Virus record (IMG/VR): IMGVR_UViG_3300025096_002738
Location: 1-64,000 of that record
Reading direction: 5' to 3' (one strand)
From: a virus
DNA length: 64,000 nucleotides
Below the pieces are notes generated by a model that did no database searches, was not told the DNA's origin, and saw only the letters and a program-made list of their open reading frames with translations. Position 1 is the stretch's first letter. Every line of letters begins with the position of its first letter. Made by a program: the position numbers and the translations under genes. Below, in pieces: positions 14,732 through 22,973 of this stretch.

Positions 14732-15114
14732 AACTCCTACTTGAAAATTGGCGAGAGTATTTGGATGAGAACGAGGAAGTTGTCAAGAAAACCTTTCGAA
14801 TAGATGGTGGCCGGATAGTGGTCATTGAAAACAGTAAATGGGCTGGCGGTGCCCATTCGATAAGTGGTTTTTTTGTTGATGAAGACAAAAGGGGCAAAGG
14901 CTTAGGAAAGAAATTAATCCAATTAGTATTGAATAAGTATCCGGGTGAAGAAATCTCCGCACAAGTAAGCAGTTTAGCCTCCTTGAAAGCTTTTATGGAT
15001 TTAGGCTTTAAGCCTCCTGAGAAACCTGATGCATCGTTCGAAGAAGCGGAAGACATTTTTAGCCGCAACTATGGTAGTCTAAATTTGAGGATAAACAATG
15101 AAACTCCTACTTGA
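14728..15114 (+). CDS. Leader-tagged GNAT acetyltransferase
   Basis: 128 aa. Residues 1-14 are the shared leader (MKLLLENWREYLDE). The body is a GNAT domain: ISGFFVDEDKRGKGLGKKLIQLVL holds the acetyl-CoA loop RGKGLG (55-60). SLASLKAFMDLGFKPP near residues 90-105 is the usual GNAT C-terminal part. The acceptor is unknown. If the leader is removed after Glu14 the GNAT domain stays intact. The start overlaps the upstream stop (ATGA); the 3' end overlaps the next leader by 17 nt. Confidence 0.85.
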   Translation: MKLLLENWREYLDENEEVVKKTFRIDGGRIVVIENSKWAGGAHSISGFFVDEDKRGKGLGKKLIQLVLNKYPGEEISAQVSSLASLKAFMDLGFKPPEKPDASFEEAEDIFSRNYGSLNLRINNETPT

Positions 15115-16243
15115 AAATTGGCGAGAGTATTTGAGCGAAAGAGTTTATGGCAATTTGATTACTGCTTACTCTCGCACATCTCGTTTAGCTAATATCAAGA
15201 GTATGCTAAAAAATGGCTGGCGAATTGGCGACTACGGCGATTTTGAGCCTGGGATATATCTCGTTTATAACTTTGAAGAAAGCGAATATGCAGATCGTTG
15301 GTATGGCACATATGTTATGAAGTTCGCTATTAAGGCAAATAATAAGTTTTTAATTTTTGACCCAGATGCTGCAAAGACAGTGTATGGAGAGAATTCCGAT
15401 CTTCGGTCTCAGATTGAATTGATCGATCCGGAACTTCTAGAAGATGAAAGAGTTGAAAGCTGGATAGCGAGGAGGGAAAAATATGGTGGGGGTTTCTCCG
15501 CATTTCCATCAGAGCTTAAAGAATCTATTAATGGAATAATGATAAATACTGGACCCAAGAAAGATGGATATGTAGCAGTAATTTACAAACCAGAAAACGT
15601 CCTGACTATGACTTCGTGGGCAAAAATTCCTGAATTATATAGCGTTGAAAAACTCCCCAGAGAACAATGGGAGGATGCGGTGTATGCAGCAAAATCTGGT
15701 GCTGATGAACTACTTTTGAGATTAATAAAAATATACGATGGCGATGTTTATAAACTAAAAACAAATCCGCCCACACAAGAAGAATTGGAAGCTATCGCAG
15801 AAACCATAAGATACCCAGAAGCCACAGAAGAAGATAGTTTGAGAGCTTTAAAGGAATTTTATATTGCGATATATGCTTATCCAGATAGTATAAATGATAT
15901 GACATTAGAAGAACTTATAGAAGAAATATATGAAACAGATTATATAGATTTTTCAGGCTTAAGTGCATCGGAGATCATTGCAGAATATGTCGACGCCGAA
16001 GATATATCAGAATTTATACAACCCGGCAAAGAAGTAGCTTTGCGTAATATAAAAAGCTTTTTGAATATTCGCGATAGAGGGGCGCGAGACTTTGAAGCCA
16101 CCACATTTGATGAATATTTAGAATGGATGAAGAAAATAGGACTTGATCCTCAAAAACGAACAGATCCATATAGCAGAAAAACACTCGAATGGAATAGAGA
16201 GGTCGATGGCATACAATTACCGCAAAGGATTAAATTGGCATAA
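15098..16243 (+). CDS. Leader-tagged ADP-ribosyltransferase-like protein
   Basis: 381 aa. Leader MKLLLENWREYLSE at 1-14. Residues about 20-90 (AYSRTSRLANIKSMLKNGWRIGD...PGIYLVYN) resemble the start of an ADP-ribosyltransferase fold: a Y-x-R-T strand, then a helix ending in 'Gw..g', then G-x-Y. The C-terminal 200 residues are helical, acidic and unrecognised. The ART call is a weak fold-level reading without an assigned catalytic Glu. T4 packages an ART (Alt) behind a leader in the same way. Confidence 0.5.
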   Translation: MKLLLENWREYLSERVYGNLITAYSRTSRLANIKSMLKNGWRIGDYGDFEPGIYLVYNFEESEYADRWYGTYVMKFAIKANNKFLIFDPDAAKTVYGENSDLRSQIELIDPELLEDERVESWIARREKYGGGFSAFPSELKESINGIMINTGPKKDGYVAVIYKPENVLTMTSWAKIPELYSVEKLPREQWEDAVYAAKSGADELLLRLIKIYDGDVYKLKTNPPTQEELEAIAETIRYPEATEEDSLRALKEFYIAIYAYPDSINDMTLEELIEEIYETDYIDFSGLSASEIIAEYVDAEDISEFIQPGKEVALRNIKSFLNIRDRGARDFEATTFDEYLEWMKKIGLDPQKRTDPYSRKTLEWNREVDGIQLPQRIKLA

Positions 16244-16497
16244 TGAAACTCCTACTTGAAAATTGGCGGAAGCTTATAAATGAAGAGGTTGTTGATTTCC
16301 CAAGTGAGGCAACCGCTTCCGAGCGTTATGAAAGTTATAAAACACATATGGACTCAGCAATTGAGCAAATAAAGTCTTTAGAAAAGATTTTTGAGCGACA
16401 AGGTTCAACCACAGAAGATTTAGTTAAGATTAGAATGAGTCTTGAAATATTGCGAGATGACGAGATGCTGAAATACGACATAGAAGGATACGAATGA
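16243..16497 (+). CDS. Leader-tagged small helical protein
   Basis: 84 aa. Leader MKLLLENWRKLINE at 1-14, then a helical body (YKTHMDSAIEQIKSLEKIFERQG). No known domain. It starts inside the upstream stop (TAATG) with no ribosome site, so it depends on coupling. Confidence 0.75.
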   Translation: MKLLLENWRKLINEEVVDFPSEATASERYESYKTHMDSAIEQIKSLEKIFERQGSTTEDLVKIRMSLEILRDDEMLKYDIEGYE

Positions 16498-16994
16498 AAC
16501 TCCTACTTGAAAATTGGCAGGAATATTTGGAAGAAGAGATCTCAAAGATATACTATTGGCAAACGAGAGGTCCTTGGAAAAGTGAAAGTCAAATTGAATT
16601 TGGTGTTACTCATGTTCCAAAAGCAACACCTCGCCAACGAGATAGAACAGAAGAAATATTTGAAGAAGTTAGAAAAGAAAAGTTTCCAGATCGTCCAAGT
16701 CGCTTAAATTGTGTCTATTTATGTGAAAATCTTAAAGGTTGGGAAGGAAAAAGCTTTTGTAGTTATCCTGCTCGCAACAATAGTGAAACTTATGAAGTGG
16801 AACTTCGCGGAGACTATAATTTATTTAAGACGAATGCAGAATATTGGACCGAGGCTGTGATGAGAGGAGATGAAGAATCAGCAAGAAGTTATGCTGAAGC
16901 TTATTGGGAGGGCGCCGGTGAATATGTAACATCTTTAGAAATACTCGTCGATCCGCCAGAGGCAGCGATAATAGTGGAGAAATACGAAGAATGA
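16494..16994 (+). CDS. Leader-tagged protein, possibly ART/DUF2441-like
   Basis: 166 aa. Leader MKLLLENWQEYLEE at 1-14. The body (YYWQTRG...RPSRLNCVYLCENLKGW......YEVELRGDYNLFKTNAEYW) has the feel of small ADP-ribosyltransferase-type folds, with an Arg-Ser pair followed by beta strands and a final helix (AEAYWEGAGEYV). Low confidence in function; the leader is certain. Both ends overlap neighbours by ATGA. Confidence 0.55.
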   Translation: MKLLLENWQEYLEEEISKIYYWQTRGPWKSESQIEFGVTHVPKATPRQRDRTEEIFEEVRKEKFPDRPSRLNCVYLCENLKGWEGKSFCSYPARNNSETYEVELRGDYNLFKTNAEYWTEAVMRGDEESARSYAEAYWEGAGEYVTSLEILVDPPEAAIIVEKYEE

Positions 16995-17194
16995 AACTCC
17001 TACTTGAAAGTTGGCGTAAGTTCGTATCCGAGGAAGAGGACACACAGCCCTCTCTGCCCTTGGACCACGTTTTTACTGTGGGCCGGCCCTCAGATGGGGA
17101 AATTAGAAGATTACCACAGGAGGAACGCATCGGCGGACTTACTGTATTGCATAGGACAGAACGCCCAGAAACACAGGCAGGGCCGGCAAAATGA
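16991..17194 (+). CDS. Leader-tagged short protein, unknown
   Basis: 67 aa. Leader MKLLLESWRKFVSE at 1-14 (one N-to-S change), then a short polar body rich in Glu, Arg and Pro. No domain recognised; it may be a truncated cargo. It overlaps the neighbours by ATGA at both ends. Confidence 0.6.
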   Translation: MKLLLESWRKFVSEEEDTQPSLPLDHVFTVGRPSDGEIRRLPQEERIGGLTVLHRTERPETQAGPAK

Positions 17195-17538
17195 GCTTAC
17201 CTGTTTTTGTAGAAAATAGCAAAGTACCAGTTTGGCTATCAAAGATTTCTCCGATTGAGATTGAAGCTATAAGCCTAGGCGTTTTTGTATTTTCGAGAGG
17301 AACAATAAGCGAAACCACGCGCCGGCACGAAACCATTCACTATCACCAATGGAGAGAGCTAGCCTTTCTTCTATTCCCAATTTTATATGGGCTTTTTTGG
17401 TTGGTTGGTTTTGCTAGGTATCGAGATGGTGTCAAAGCATATTATGCTATACCATTTGAGCGTGAGGCTTATGTAAATGATGATAATCCAGACTATTTAG
17501 AAAAAAGGCCATTTTGGGCATGGAGAAAGTATTTATGA
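17191..17538 (+). CDS. Membrane-associated zincin-like protein
   Basis: 115 aa, no leader. HETIH (residues 46-50) followed by a hydrophobic span (LAFLLFPILYGLFWLVGFA, 57-75), and FEREAY (about 89-94) as the possible third zinc ligand. Small phage zincins with this order exist; the substrate is unknown. It is the only gene in the stretch without the leader, though it is coupled to leader genes on both sides. Confidence 0.65.
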   Translation: MSLPVFVENSKVPVWLSKISPIEIEAISLGVFVFSRGTISETTRRHETIHYHQWRELAFLLFPILYGLFWLVGFARYRDGVKAYYAIPFEREAYVNDDNPDYLEKRPFWAWRKYL

Positions 17539-18167
17539 AACTCTTAATTGAAAATTGGCGAGAGTATTTAGACGAAATGGTGTCAGATGGCAGAGGGCTT
17601 GCACATCACGGACAGTTCAAGGGCTTAATTGAAAGAGATGTGAATATACCAAAAATGGTAGGCTACCATGTGACCAGAGCGGTGTTTGATCAGTTTGATA
17701 ATAGCAGATTAGGAAGCAATACCGATATGGGTAAAGCCGGCCAAGATAAATATAACTTAGACAGCTATCTCGGACATATGTTCGTTCCAGATTATCAGCA
17801 ATTAGGACCGCACAAAGACAAGCTTGTGGGAGATGGAAATACCCCTTATATGTATTCTGTCACATTAACGCCCGGTAAGGTAGCCGTGTTGAACATTAAA
17901 CGATTTAAAAAATGGTTCAGCGCTGATGCGAAGCACTCAAGACAAAATCTTAAGGAATTTGGAAAATGGCTGAAGCAAAATGGATACGGTGGCTTGCATT
18001 ACTCAGATCCGACGATGAAAGGCAGACTTATGGCTGACACAATACAAATATTTGATGCTGGTGATACCAAGATCAGAAGTATCTGGAACATGGATACAGA
18101 CGTAAGATTCCGAGCCAAAGATTTACAAGGTCAATCATTTGCAGATGCTTTTGGGGCTAACCAATGA
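17535..18167 (+). CDS. Leader-tagged ADP-ribosyltransferase
   Basis: 210 aa from ATG 17535. Leader MKLLIENWREYLDE at 1-14. The body matches the polyvalent-type ART pattern: MVGYHVTRAVFDQFDNSRLG (YHVT at 44-47), HMFVPDYQQL, a strand VAVLNIKRF, KQNGYGGLHYSDP and a final DTIQIFDAGDTKIRSIW. In such proteins the conserved Y-H-x-T binds NAD. The target is unknown. A packaged ART would be analogous to T4 Alt, which modifies host RNA polymerase on injection. Confidence 0.75.
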   Translation: MKLLIENWREYLDEMVSDGRGLAHHGQFKGLIERDVNIPKMVGYHVTRAVFDQFDNSRLGSNTDMGKAGQDKYNLDSYLGHMFVPDYQQLGPHKDKLVGDGNTPYMYSVTLTPGKVAVLNIKRFKKWFSADAKHSRQNLKEFGKWLKQNGYGGLHYSDPTMKGRLMADTIQIFDAGDTKIRSIWNMDTDVRFRAKDLQGQSFADAFGANQ

Positions 18168-18793
18168 AACTCCTACTTGAAAATTGGCGAGAGTTTGTAA
18201 ACGAAAAGAAATGGGAAGATTATGAGATCGACAAAAATACTTGGACCGAATTCTCTCCTGATGAAATAGAAGCCTCTCGTGATCCTATTGAGGTGGATCT
18301 TCCAGAGGAATTTATAGCCTTAATTAACAAGGCTTATGAAAAAATTGGAGGAAACTTTGATTTTGGGGCCCCCGAAGACGTTCCCGGTGATGCTGATATT
18401 TGGGCGGCAATCGATATTGATGATGACCCCGAGCCCGACGCTCTTAGAATCGGAAAAACAAAACCGCACGGTGTTAAGCTCTCTGCTTCGGGGCACGACG
18501 GCACTCGCCCAGGAATCAATGCTTACATACAAAAAACAGCCGATTTGTTAAATAGTCCCGGCTATTACGCAGAAATGTCTAAAGGGATTGCCCACGTTAT
18601 GTTAAAATATCATAATGTTTCTTATGTTGATGATCCTGAAAAAGTACAGAAGATTTTAGGACCATCAAAACTAATTAAATGGCTTGGACCTCACCCTGAA
18701 GGAAAATATCCTGGTATTGATGGATGGTACACCCGCACTATCTCAGGGCACGAGGATGAATTAAAGATTATGTTAGGAGAGCCAAACGCATGA
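18164..18793 (+). CDS. Leader-tagged conserved phage protein
   Basis: 209 aa. Leader MKLLLENWREFVNE at 1-14. The body has the blocks FIALINKAYEKIGGNF, DIDDDPEPDALRIGKT, GHDGTRPGINAYI and DGWYTRTISGHEDELKIMLGEP. I know this layout as a recurring phage protein that may be GNAT-like, but I cannot name an activity. It overlaps the next gene by ATGA. Confidence 0.65.
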   Translation: MKLLLENWREFVNEKKWEDYEIDKNTWTEFSPDEIEASRDPIEVDLPEEFIALINKAYEKIGGNFDFGAPEDVPGDADIWAAIDIDDDPEPDALRIGKTKPHGVKLSASGHDGTRPGINAYIQKTADLLNSPGYYAEMSKGIAHVMLKYHNVSYVDDPEKVQKILGPSKLIKWLGPHPEGKYPGIDGWYTRTISGHEDELKIMLGEPNA

Positions 18794-21594
18794 AAGATTG
18801 GCTTCAAGATTGGAATAAATTTCTAAACGAAGAGAAACAAGTTGTTTCAACGCGAGAAGAACTAGTTGATCTATTGCGAGATAATCCTGACCAAAAAAGA
18901 AAGCTGGATATGCGCAAGGGAGAAGGACACAAGTCTTTTGGCGGTGTCTTCAATCCGCCAATACAGGTTGAGTTCGATTATGGAGAGTTTCCAGAGTTGA
19001 TCAATCCTGCCGACGGCATGGGTTGGGATATAATTCTTGCTGACAACTCTAATATAGATGACGATAATCTATTGCCAGTTGGGCACTTTGGTTACATTCA
19101 AGATAAAGATCTATGGAATAACCATGGTGTATACGATATGCCAGAAAAGGTGGGCGGAAACTCTAAGATTGTTTTGTCAAAAGATGGCAATATTAGTGGC
19201 GCCGAAAAAGATCATCTTACAAAATTCTTCGAAGATATGTGGCAGTTTGAAAAGCCGGAATGGTATACTGTTGAAGAAGAGCGTATTCTTCGAGAAGTTA
19301 CCGAAGACGAGCTACGAGTAGTTGAAGATATCTTAGATAAAATGGCTGAGGATCCAAAATGGCTGCCATTTAATGATATATTTGGCGACAAAACTCGGTT
19401 AGTCATTAACTTTCCAACTATGGATAGACATTCTGAACTTGGTAGATTTGCTGATGTGATACAGAATCAGCTTGGACTATCTGTAGACTGGAACAAAGGT
19501 ACTGTTTCCGCTGATAGACGATGGAATGACCACGTCGGTGCAACAGAACGCATCGCAAACAGGCTTGTCGGAGGGAATGCCAATGAACAAGATAGTGGAG
19601 TAATAGAAAGAAGCTTTACCATGAAAATTGGTAAGTATTTTGCTAGATTAGAAAATCTTTTAAAGAAACTTTATGATACAAAACACGCGGTGAGATCGAA
19701 CAGATTCGTGCACATGCAGTCGCTTTCTTCAAGGATGGTAATAGATGCTATAGGCGAAGATGGAAATAAGCGATATGACCAACTTTTGAATCAATTAGAA
19801 TTGTATCTAGGAGGATCTGGAGGGAAAGCTAATAAGCACTGGTCGTCTAAAGATAGAGAAGAAGGAGATCCTGTTTCGGAATTCCCGGAATTTGCCGACT
19901 ATTGGCAAAAAAATGCCGCTTATATTAAGCAAAATCTGAGTTCTCTTAACAGCGATAAGTATTCAATAATCATTACTCGACACCCAATTGATGTTCTTCG
20001 AATGAGTGATTATGAAAATATTACATCTTGTCATTCTCCTCCAAGCCAAGAAAAAGTTGGGCAAAGTTACTATAAATGCGCGGCAGCAGAAGCTCAGGGC
20101 CATGGGGCAATTGCATATGTTATAGAAACAGAAGAACTACTTTCTGAAACAAACACAGGTAATATTGAAAGCGCCGAGCAGGAAATTCAAGAAGGCGAAA
20201 TATTTTACGACGATCAGAGGCCCCAAGATACGGGAGATATAAGACCAGTTTCGCGAGTTCGGGTACGGAAGCTAATGTACTCTGAAGATGATGAGACTGG
20301 CGGCCAAGATTTTGCGTTACCTGAAAAGCGTATTTACGGCGCCGGCATTCCTGGCATAGCCGATCGGGTTCGCGAGTGGGGTAGACAAACACAAGAAGCA
20401 AAGATTGAGAATCTGCCAACAAAAGATGGCAAAATTAATCTCAACGATTTCCAGATATACGGCGGATCTTATGAAGACACTGCCGGGTGGGTGGGTCGTG
20501 AAGAGTTGATGTTGCTTCTTTTGCAAAAACCAAGCAACGATTTTACTGGCAGGATTAGCCAAAACATAGAAACTGAAGATGATTTAGATGCTGAGCTTCT
20601 TGGTGACCCAGCCGGAATGTATGAAAATGAGTGCCGGCTGATTGCAGCGGAATGGAACAATAGATATGCTAGTGTTAGTGTTGGTTACCAAGTAGAAGGT
20701 GATGGAGCCGATGGTGTTTATATTGGAGCAGAAGCTACGATACACATTAAATGGGACGCTGACGAATGGACTAGCCTTCCCAATACTTGGGACAGAATTG
20801 TAAGTTATAGCGCCGATGAGTTAAATGGCTTGTTTGGAGATCTTTTTCTAGACCGGGCCCGCTTGTATCGTTCGGGGCAGGAAATTAAATGGGAATGTTC
20901 GCTTAATCTTGAGCACCCAGATTTCGGTGGACAATCTTATATGGTAATACCATACGAGTTTAATGAGATGTGTGAGGTCGTCGATGTAAACGCTGACGAT
21001 AGACGGGATGCTTTTAAGGAATATCTTACCGAATACTTTAGACGCGAAGGATTTATACAAGGCGCCCAATATGTGCAACTTGCTATGTCGATTGAAGATG
21101 GAGGGGGTGACCACCTAGAGTGGGATGTAGAAACCGACGGTGAGTATACAAGTTCATATGTGTCGTATGCTTCTGTTAGTTTTTATTATGATCCAGAAGA
21201 ATGGAAAATAGATCCGAGAGTATTACTTCAAATATTAGATTCGCGCGATTTTAAAATATTATTAAGAAATAATATGCTAGCGGGCCCTAGAAGACAAATA
21301 TCTACTGATTATTATCTTGATATTTCAAGCGCCGGCGCCGTTGATGTCGGAGGCGAACTTAAATATACAATCCAGTTTAAGATCACACTTGATGATCCAG
21401 ACGAAAGAGTAGAGTTATTTAAAGAACTCGTCACCGGTGATATGGATGATGAAGACGAAATAACACGAGTATTTAACAAAACTCTTGCTCAAATAAAATA
21501 CGAAATGAGCCATGGCACTGCGTGGGGATCAGACCTCGACGATATTCAAGAAAGCATGCAGCGGCGATGGACAAGATTCCTGCTGGATGTATGA
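18790..21594 (+). CDS. Large protein with degenerate leader, unknown function
   Basis: 934 aa. It starts MKDWLQDWNKFLNEE, a diverged leader keeping Trp8 and the hydrophobic-x-Glu at 12-14. The body is acidic and multi-domain. A distinctive central block (about residues 398-445) reads SIIITRHPIDVLRMSDYENI, CHSPP, YYKCAAAEAQGHGAIAYVI, with Cys, His and Arg positions that could be catalytic. The C-terminal third is beta-rich. No family recognised. If packaged, it would be the largest cargo of the set. It overlaps the next gene by 8 nt. Confidence 0.7.
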   Translation: MKDWLQDWNKFLNEEKQVVSTREELVDLLRDNPDQKRKLDMRKGEGHKSFGGVFNPPIQVEFDYGEFPELINPADGMGWDIILADNSNIDDDNLLPVGHFGYIQDKDLWNNHGVYDMPEKVGGNSKIVLSKDGNISGAEKDHLTKFFEDMWQFEKPEWYTVEEERILREVTEDELRVVEDILDKMAEDPKWLPFNDIFGDKTRLVINFPTMDRHSELGRFADVIQNQLGLSVDWNKGTVSADRRWNDHVGATERIANRLVGGNANEQDSGVIERSFTMKIGKYFARLENLLKKLYDTKHAVRSNRFVHMQSLSSRMVIDAIGEDGNKRYDQLLNQLELYLGGSGGKANKHWSSKDREEGDPVSEFPEFADYWQKNAAYIKQNLSSLNSDKYSIIITRHPIDVLRMSDYENITSCHSPPSQEKVGQSYYKCAAAEAQGHGAIAYVIETEELLSETNTGNIESAEQEIQEGEIFYDDQRPQDTGDIRPVSRVRVRKLMYSEDDETGGQDFALPEKRIYGAGIPGIADRVREWGRQTQEAKIENLPTKDGKINLNDFQIYGGSYEDTAGWVGREELMLLLLQKPSNDFTGRISQNIETEDDLDAELLGDPAGMYENECRLIAAEWNNRYASVSVGYQVEGDGADGVYIGAEATIHIKWDADEWTSLPNTWDRIVSYSADELNGLFGDLFLDRARLYRSGQEIKWECSLNLEHPDFGGQSYMVIPYEFNEMCEVVDVNADDRRDAFKEYLTEYFRREGFIQGAQYVQLAMSIEDGGGDHLEWDVETDGEYTSSYVSYASVSFYYDPEEWKIDPRVLLQILDSRDFKILLRNNMLAGPRRQISTDYYLDISSAGAVDVGGELKYTIQFKITLDDPDERVELFKELVTGDMDDEDEITRVFNKTLAQIKYEMSHGTAWGSDLDDIQESMQRRWTRFLLDV

Positions 21595-21919
21595 ATACAA
21601 CGCGAAATTAGACAGAATCATTGATGGTGACACGGTAGACGCCCTCATTGATCTAGGTTTTGATATTTGGATCAAAAAGCGTATTCGTCTATACGGCATA
21701 GATGCCCCTGAGACACGCACAAGAGACTTAGAGGAGAAGAGCCTAGGGTTCGCTGCCAAGGAGCGCTTAGAAGAGCTTCTAGAGGCTTCTGGGGGGCTGT
21801 TTGTACTCTCTTCTGCTGGTGTTGGCAAGTATGGCAGGTGTCTTGGGACAATCTTTATCGATAACAAAAACATAAATGAACTTTTAATTTCGGAAGGCCA
21901 CGCGTCGATATACGAGTAA
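21587..21919 (+). CDS. Thermonuclease (staphylococcal nuclease-like)
   Basis: 110 aa from ATG 21587, inside the upstream stop. RIIDGDTVDALIDLGF, IRLYGIDAPETR, GFAAKERLEELL and GKYGRCLGTIFID..NINELLISEGHAS are the SNase landmarks: the Asp of DGDT for calcium, Arg in IRLYG and the Glu of APET. No leader or signal peptide on this start. It is coupled to the cargo genes, so host DNA or RNA degradation is a plausible use. Confidence 0.9.
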   Translation: MYEYNAKLDRIIDGDTVDALIDLGFDIWIKKRIRLYGIDAPETRTRDLEEKSLGFAAKERLEELLEASGGLFVLSSAGVGKYGRCLGTIFIDNKNINELLISEGHASIYE

Positions 21920-21973
21920 GAAATAGGTTATTTTATTACTTCTATAACAAATATAAAAGATACGTGACCGGGG

Positions 21974-21992
21974 AGTGTTCTGTAACACTTTT
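21974..21992 (+). terminator. Short hairpin with T-run
   Basis: AGTGTT (21974-21979), 4-nt loop, AACACT (21984-21989), running into TTTT. It lies after the nuclease gene, at the end of the leader-tagged cluster. Only a 6-bp stem, so weak. Confidence 0.4.
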
Positions 21993-22035
21993 AAATGCAG
22001 CAAGAGCCTAGTTATGTCTGTAAGAGGAGATAGAA

Positions 22036-22362
22036 ATGTCGCAAGATCAGCCGGGTTGGGGAGAATATTCCAGATTAGTCCTACAGCAACTTGAAACTTT
22101 GTCTTCAGGGATCGAGTCATTACGCACAGAACTTCAAGATATGAAAGGCCAGCTTACTGAGCTTAAAGCTAAAGAAGATCGTGTACAAGACTTGAAAGCT
22201 TGGAAAGAAAAGATGGACGAAGTTGCTTCCCCCACGCAGCTAAAAGAACTTGTGGCTCATGTAGAGGAACTTAAGACCTTCAAGACCAAAGCTGTGACTA
22301 TATTTATGGTTGTTCAGTTTGGAATGGGTGTCGCCATGGCTCTTTTATCATATTTTAAATAA
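22036..22362 (+). CDS. Coiled-coil protein with C-terminal membrane anchor
   Basis: 108 aa, ribosome site GAGGAGATAGAA. A coiled coil (about residues 15-85; LETLSSGIESLRTELQDMKGQL) is followed by one span (VTIFMVVQFGMGVAMALLSYF). It resembles XhlA-like or holin-associated phage proteins. A lysis role is possible but not shown. Confidence 0.65.
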   Translation: MSQDQPGWGEYSRLVLQQLETLSSGIESLRTELQDMKGQLTELKAKEDRVQDLKAWKEKMDEVASPTQLKELVAHVEELKTFKTKAVTIFMVVQFGMGVAMALLSYFK

Positions 22363-22382
22363 CCCGTATCTCACATATTTCG

Positions 22383-22676
22383 ATGTCATCAAACAATAAA
22401 CCCACTGTTGAACAGGTTTTGAAAGTATTGATGAGACAATTAACAGGAAAACTAACTGAATCAGATTCTGTTGTTCCGCAAATAATCATTAAAGGCGAAG
22501 GAAATATTTGGGCCTGGGATCCGTATAATAAAAAGTTAATTTGCGTAGAAAGAGGAACCATCGGCTATATTCTTATGGAAAAACACAATTTAGAAAATAA
22601 AACATTAATTTATTGCTCGGGTGGTGATATAATCTGTATAGACCCCGACGAGATCGAGCCAATTGGTTTAAATTAA
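22383..22676 (+). CDS. Hypothetical small beta-rich protein
   Basis: 97 aa. A helix (VEQVLKVLMRQLTG) is followed by beta strands (IIIKGEGNIWAWDPYNKKLICVERGTIGYIL...IICIDPDEIEPIG). The C-terminal part vaguely resembles the SH3-like family. Function unknown. Its stop overlaps the next start (TAATG). Confidence 0.6.
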   Translation: MSSNNKPTVEQVLKVLMRQLTGKLTESDSVVPQIIIKGEGNIWAWDPYNKKLICVERGTIGYILMEKHNLENKTLIYCSGGDIICIDPDEIEPIGLN

Positions 22677-22831
22677 TGTTTTATGCGTTTAATTCATTCT
22701 GGTATGGAGTGACAGCTTTATGTGCGACATGGATGTTTTATAGTTTGTTCGACTATGAAGCCTGTGTTGTTACACTATTAACCCTAATATTTTTACAAAC
22801 TAAAAGGAAAGATGAAAATACAAGTAATTAA
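22676..22831 (+). CDS. 51-aa two-span membrane protein
   Basis: ATG 22676 within the upstream TAATG. Two hydrophobic segments (FWYGVTALCATWMFYSLF and ACVVTLLTLIFLQT) and a charged C-terminus (KRKDENTSN). It overlaps the next gene by 20 nt. Function unknown. Confidence 0.5.
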   Translation: MFYAFNSFWYGVTALCATWMFYSLFDYEACVVTLLTLIFLQTKRKDENTSN

Positions 22832-22973
22832 TTATAGAACAGGCGCCGTGAAAGTGTTTGATTCAGAAGAGGAAGAAATTCAGCCGTTTATTTACAAAGA
22901 GCGTTATTATAAGTCAGGAAGAGTGCATAAGCCTACTTATAGACAGGATGGAAGGGAAAAAAACAAGCCATAA
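22812..22973 (+). CDS. 53-aa hypothetical protein
   Basis: The ATG follows AAAAGGAAAG. Sequence KIQVINYRTGAVKVFDSEEEEIQPFIYKERYYKSGR, then a basic tail. Possibly one beta hairpin. Function unknown. Confidence 0.45.
   Translation: MKIQVINYRTGAVKVFDSEEEEIQPFIYKERYYKSGRVHKPTYRQDGREKNKP

Larger units (their letters stand above)
14183..18831 (+). repeat. Leader-encoding direct repeats (nine gene starts)
   Basis: Near-identical 26-36 nt sequences encoding MKLLLENW(R/Q)(E/K)YLxE begin genes at 14728, 15098, 16243, 16494, 16991, 17535 and 18164; diverged forms are at 14183 and 18790. Five of them (14728, 15098, 16243, 16494, 18164) are identical over the first 25 bases, including third codon positions; 16991 differs there by one base. 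Gene bodies are unrelated. Each copy starts at or inside the stop of the gene before it. Confidence 0.95.

Noticed and set aside
14728-18200. The repeated leader sequences as a CRISPR-like or satellite array
   Set aside because: Spacing is 0.25-1.2 kb and irregular, the repeats are not palindromic, and every copy is in frame at a gene start. They are coding leaders.
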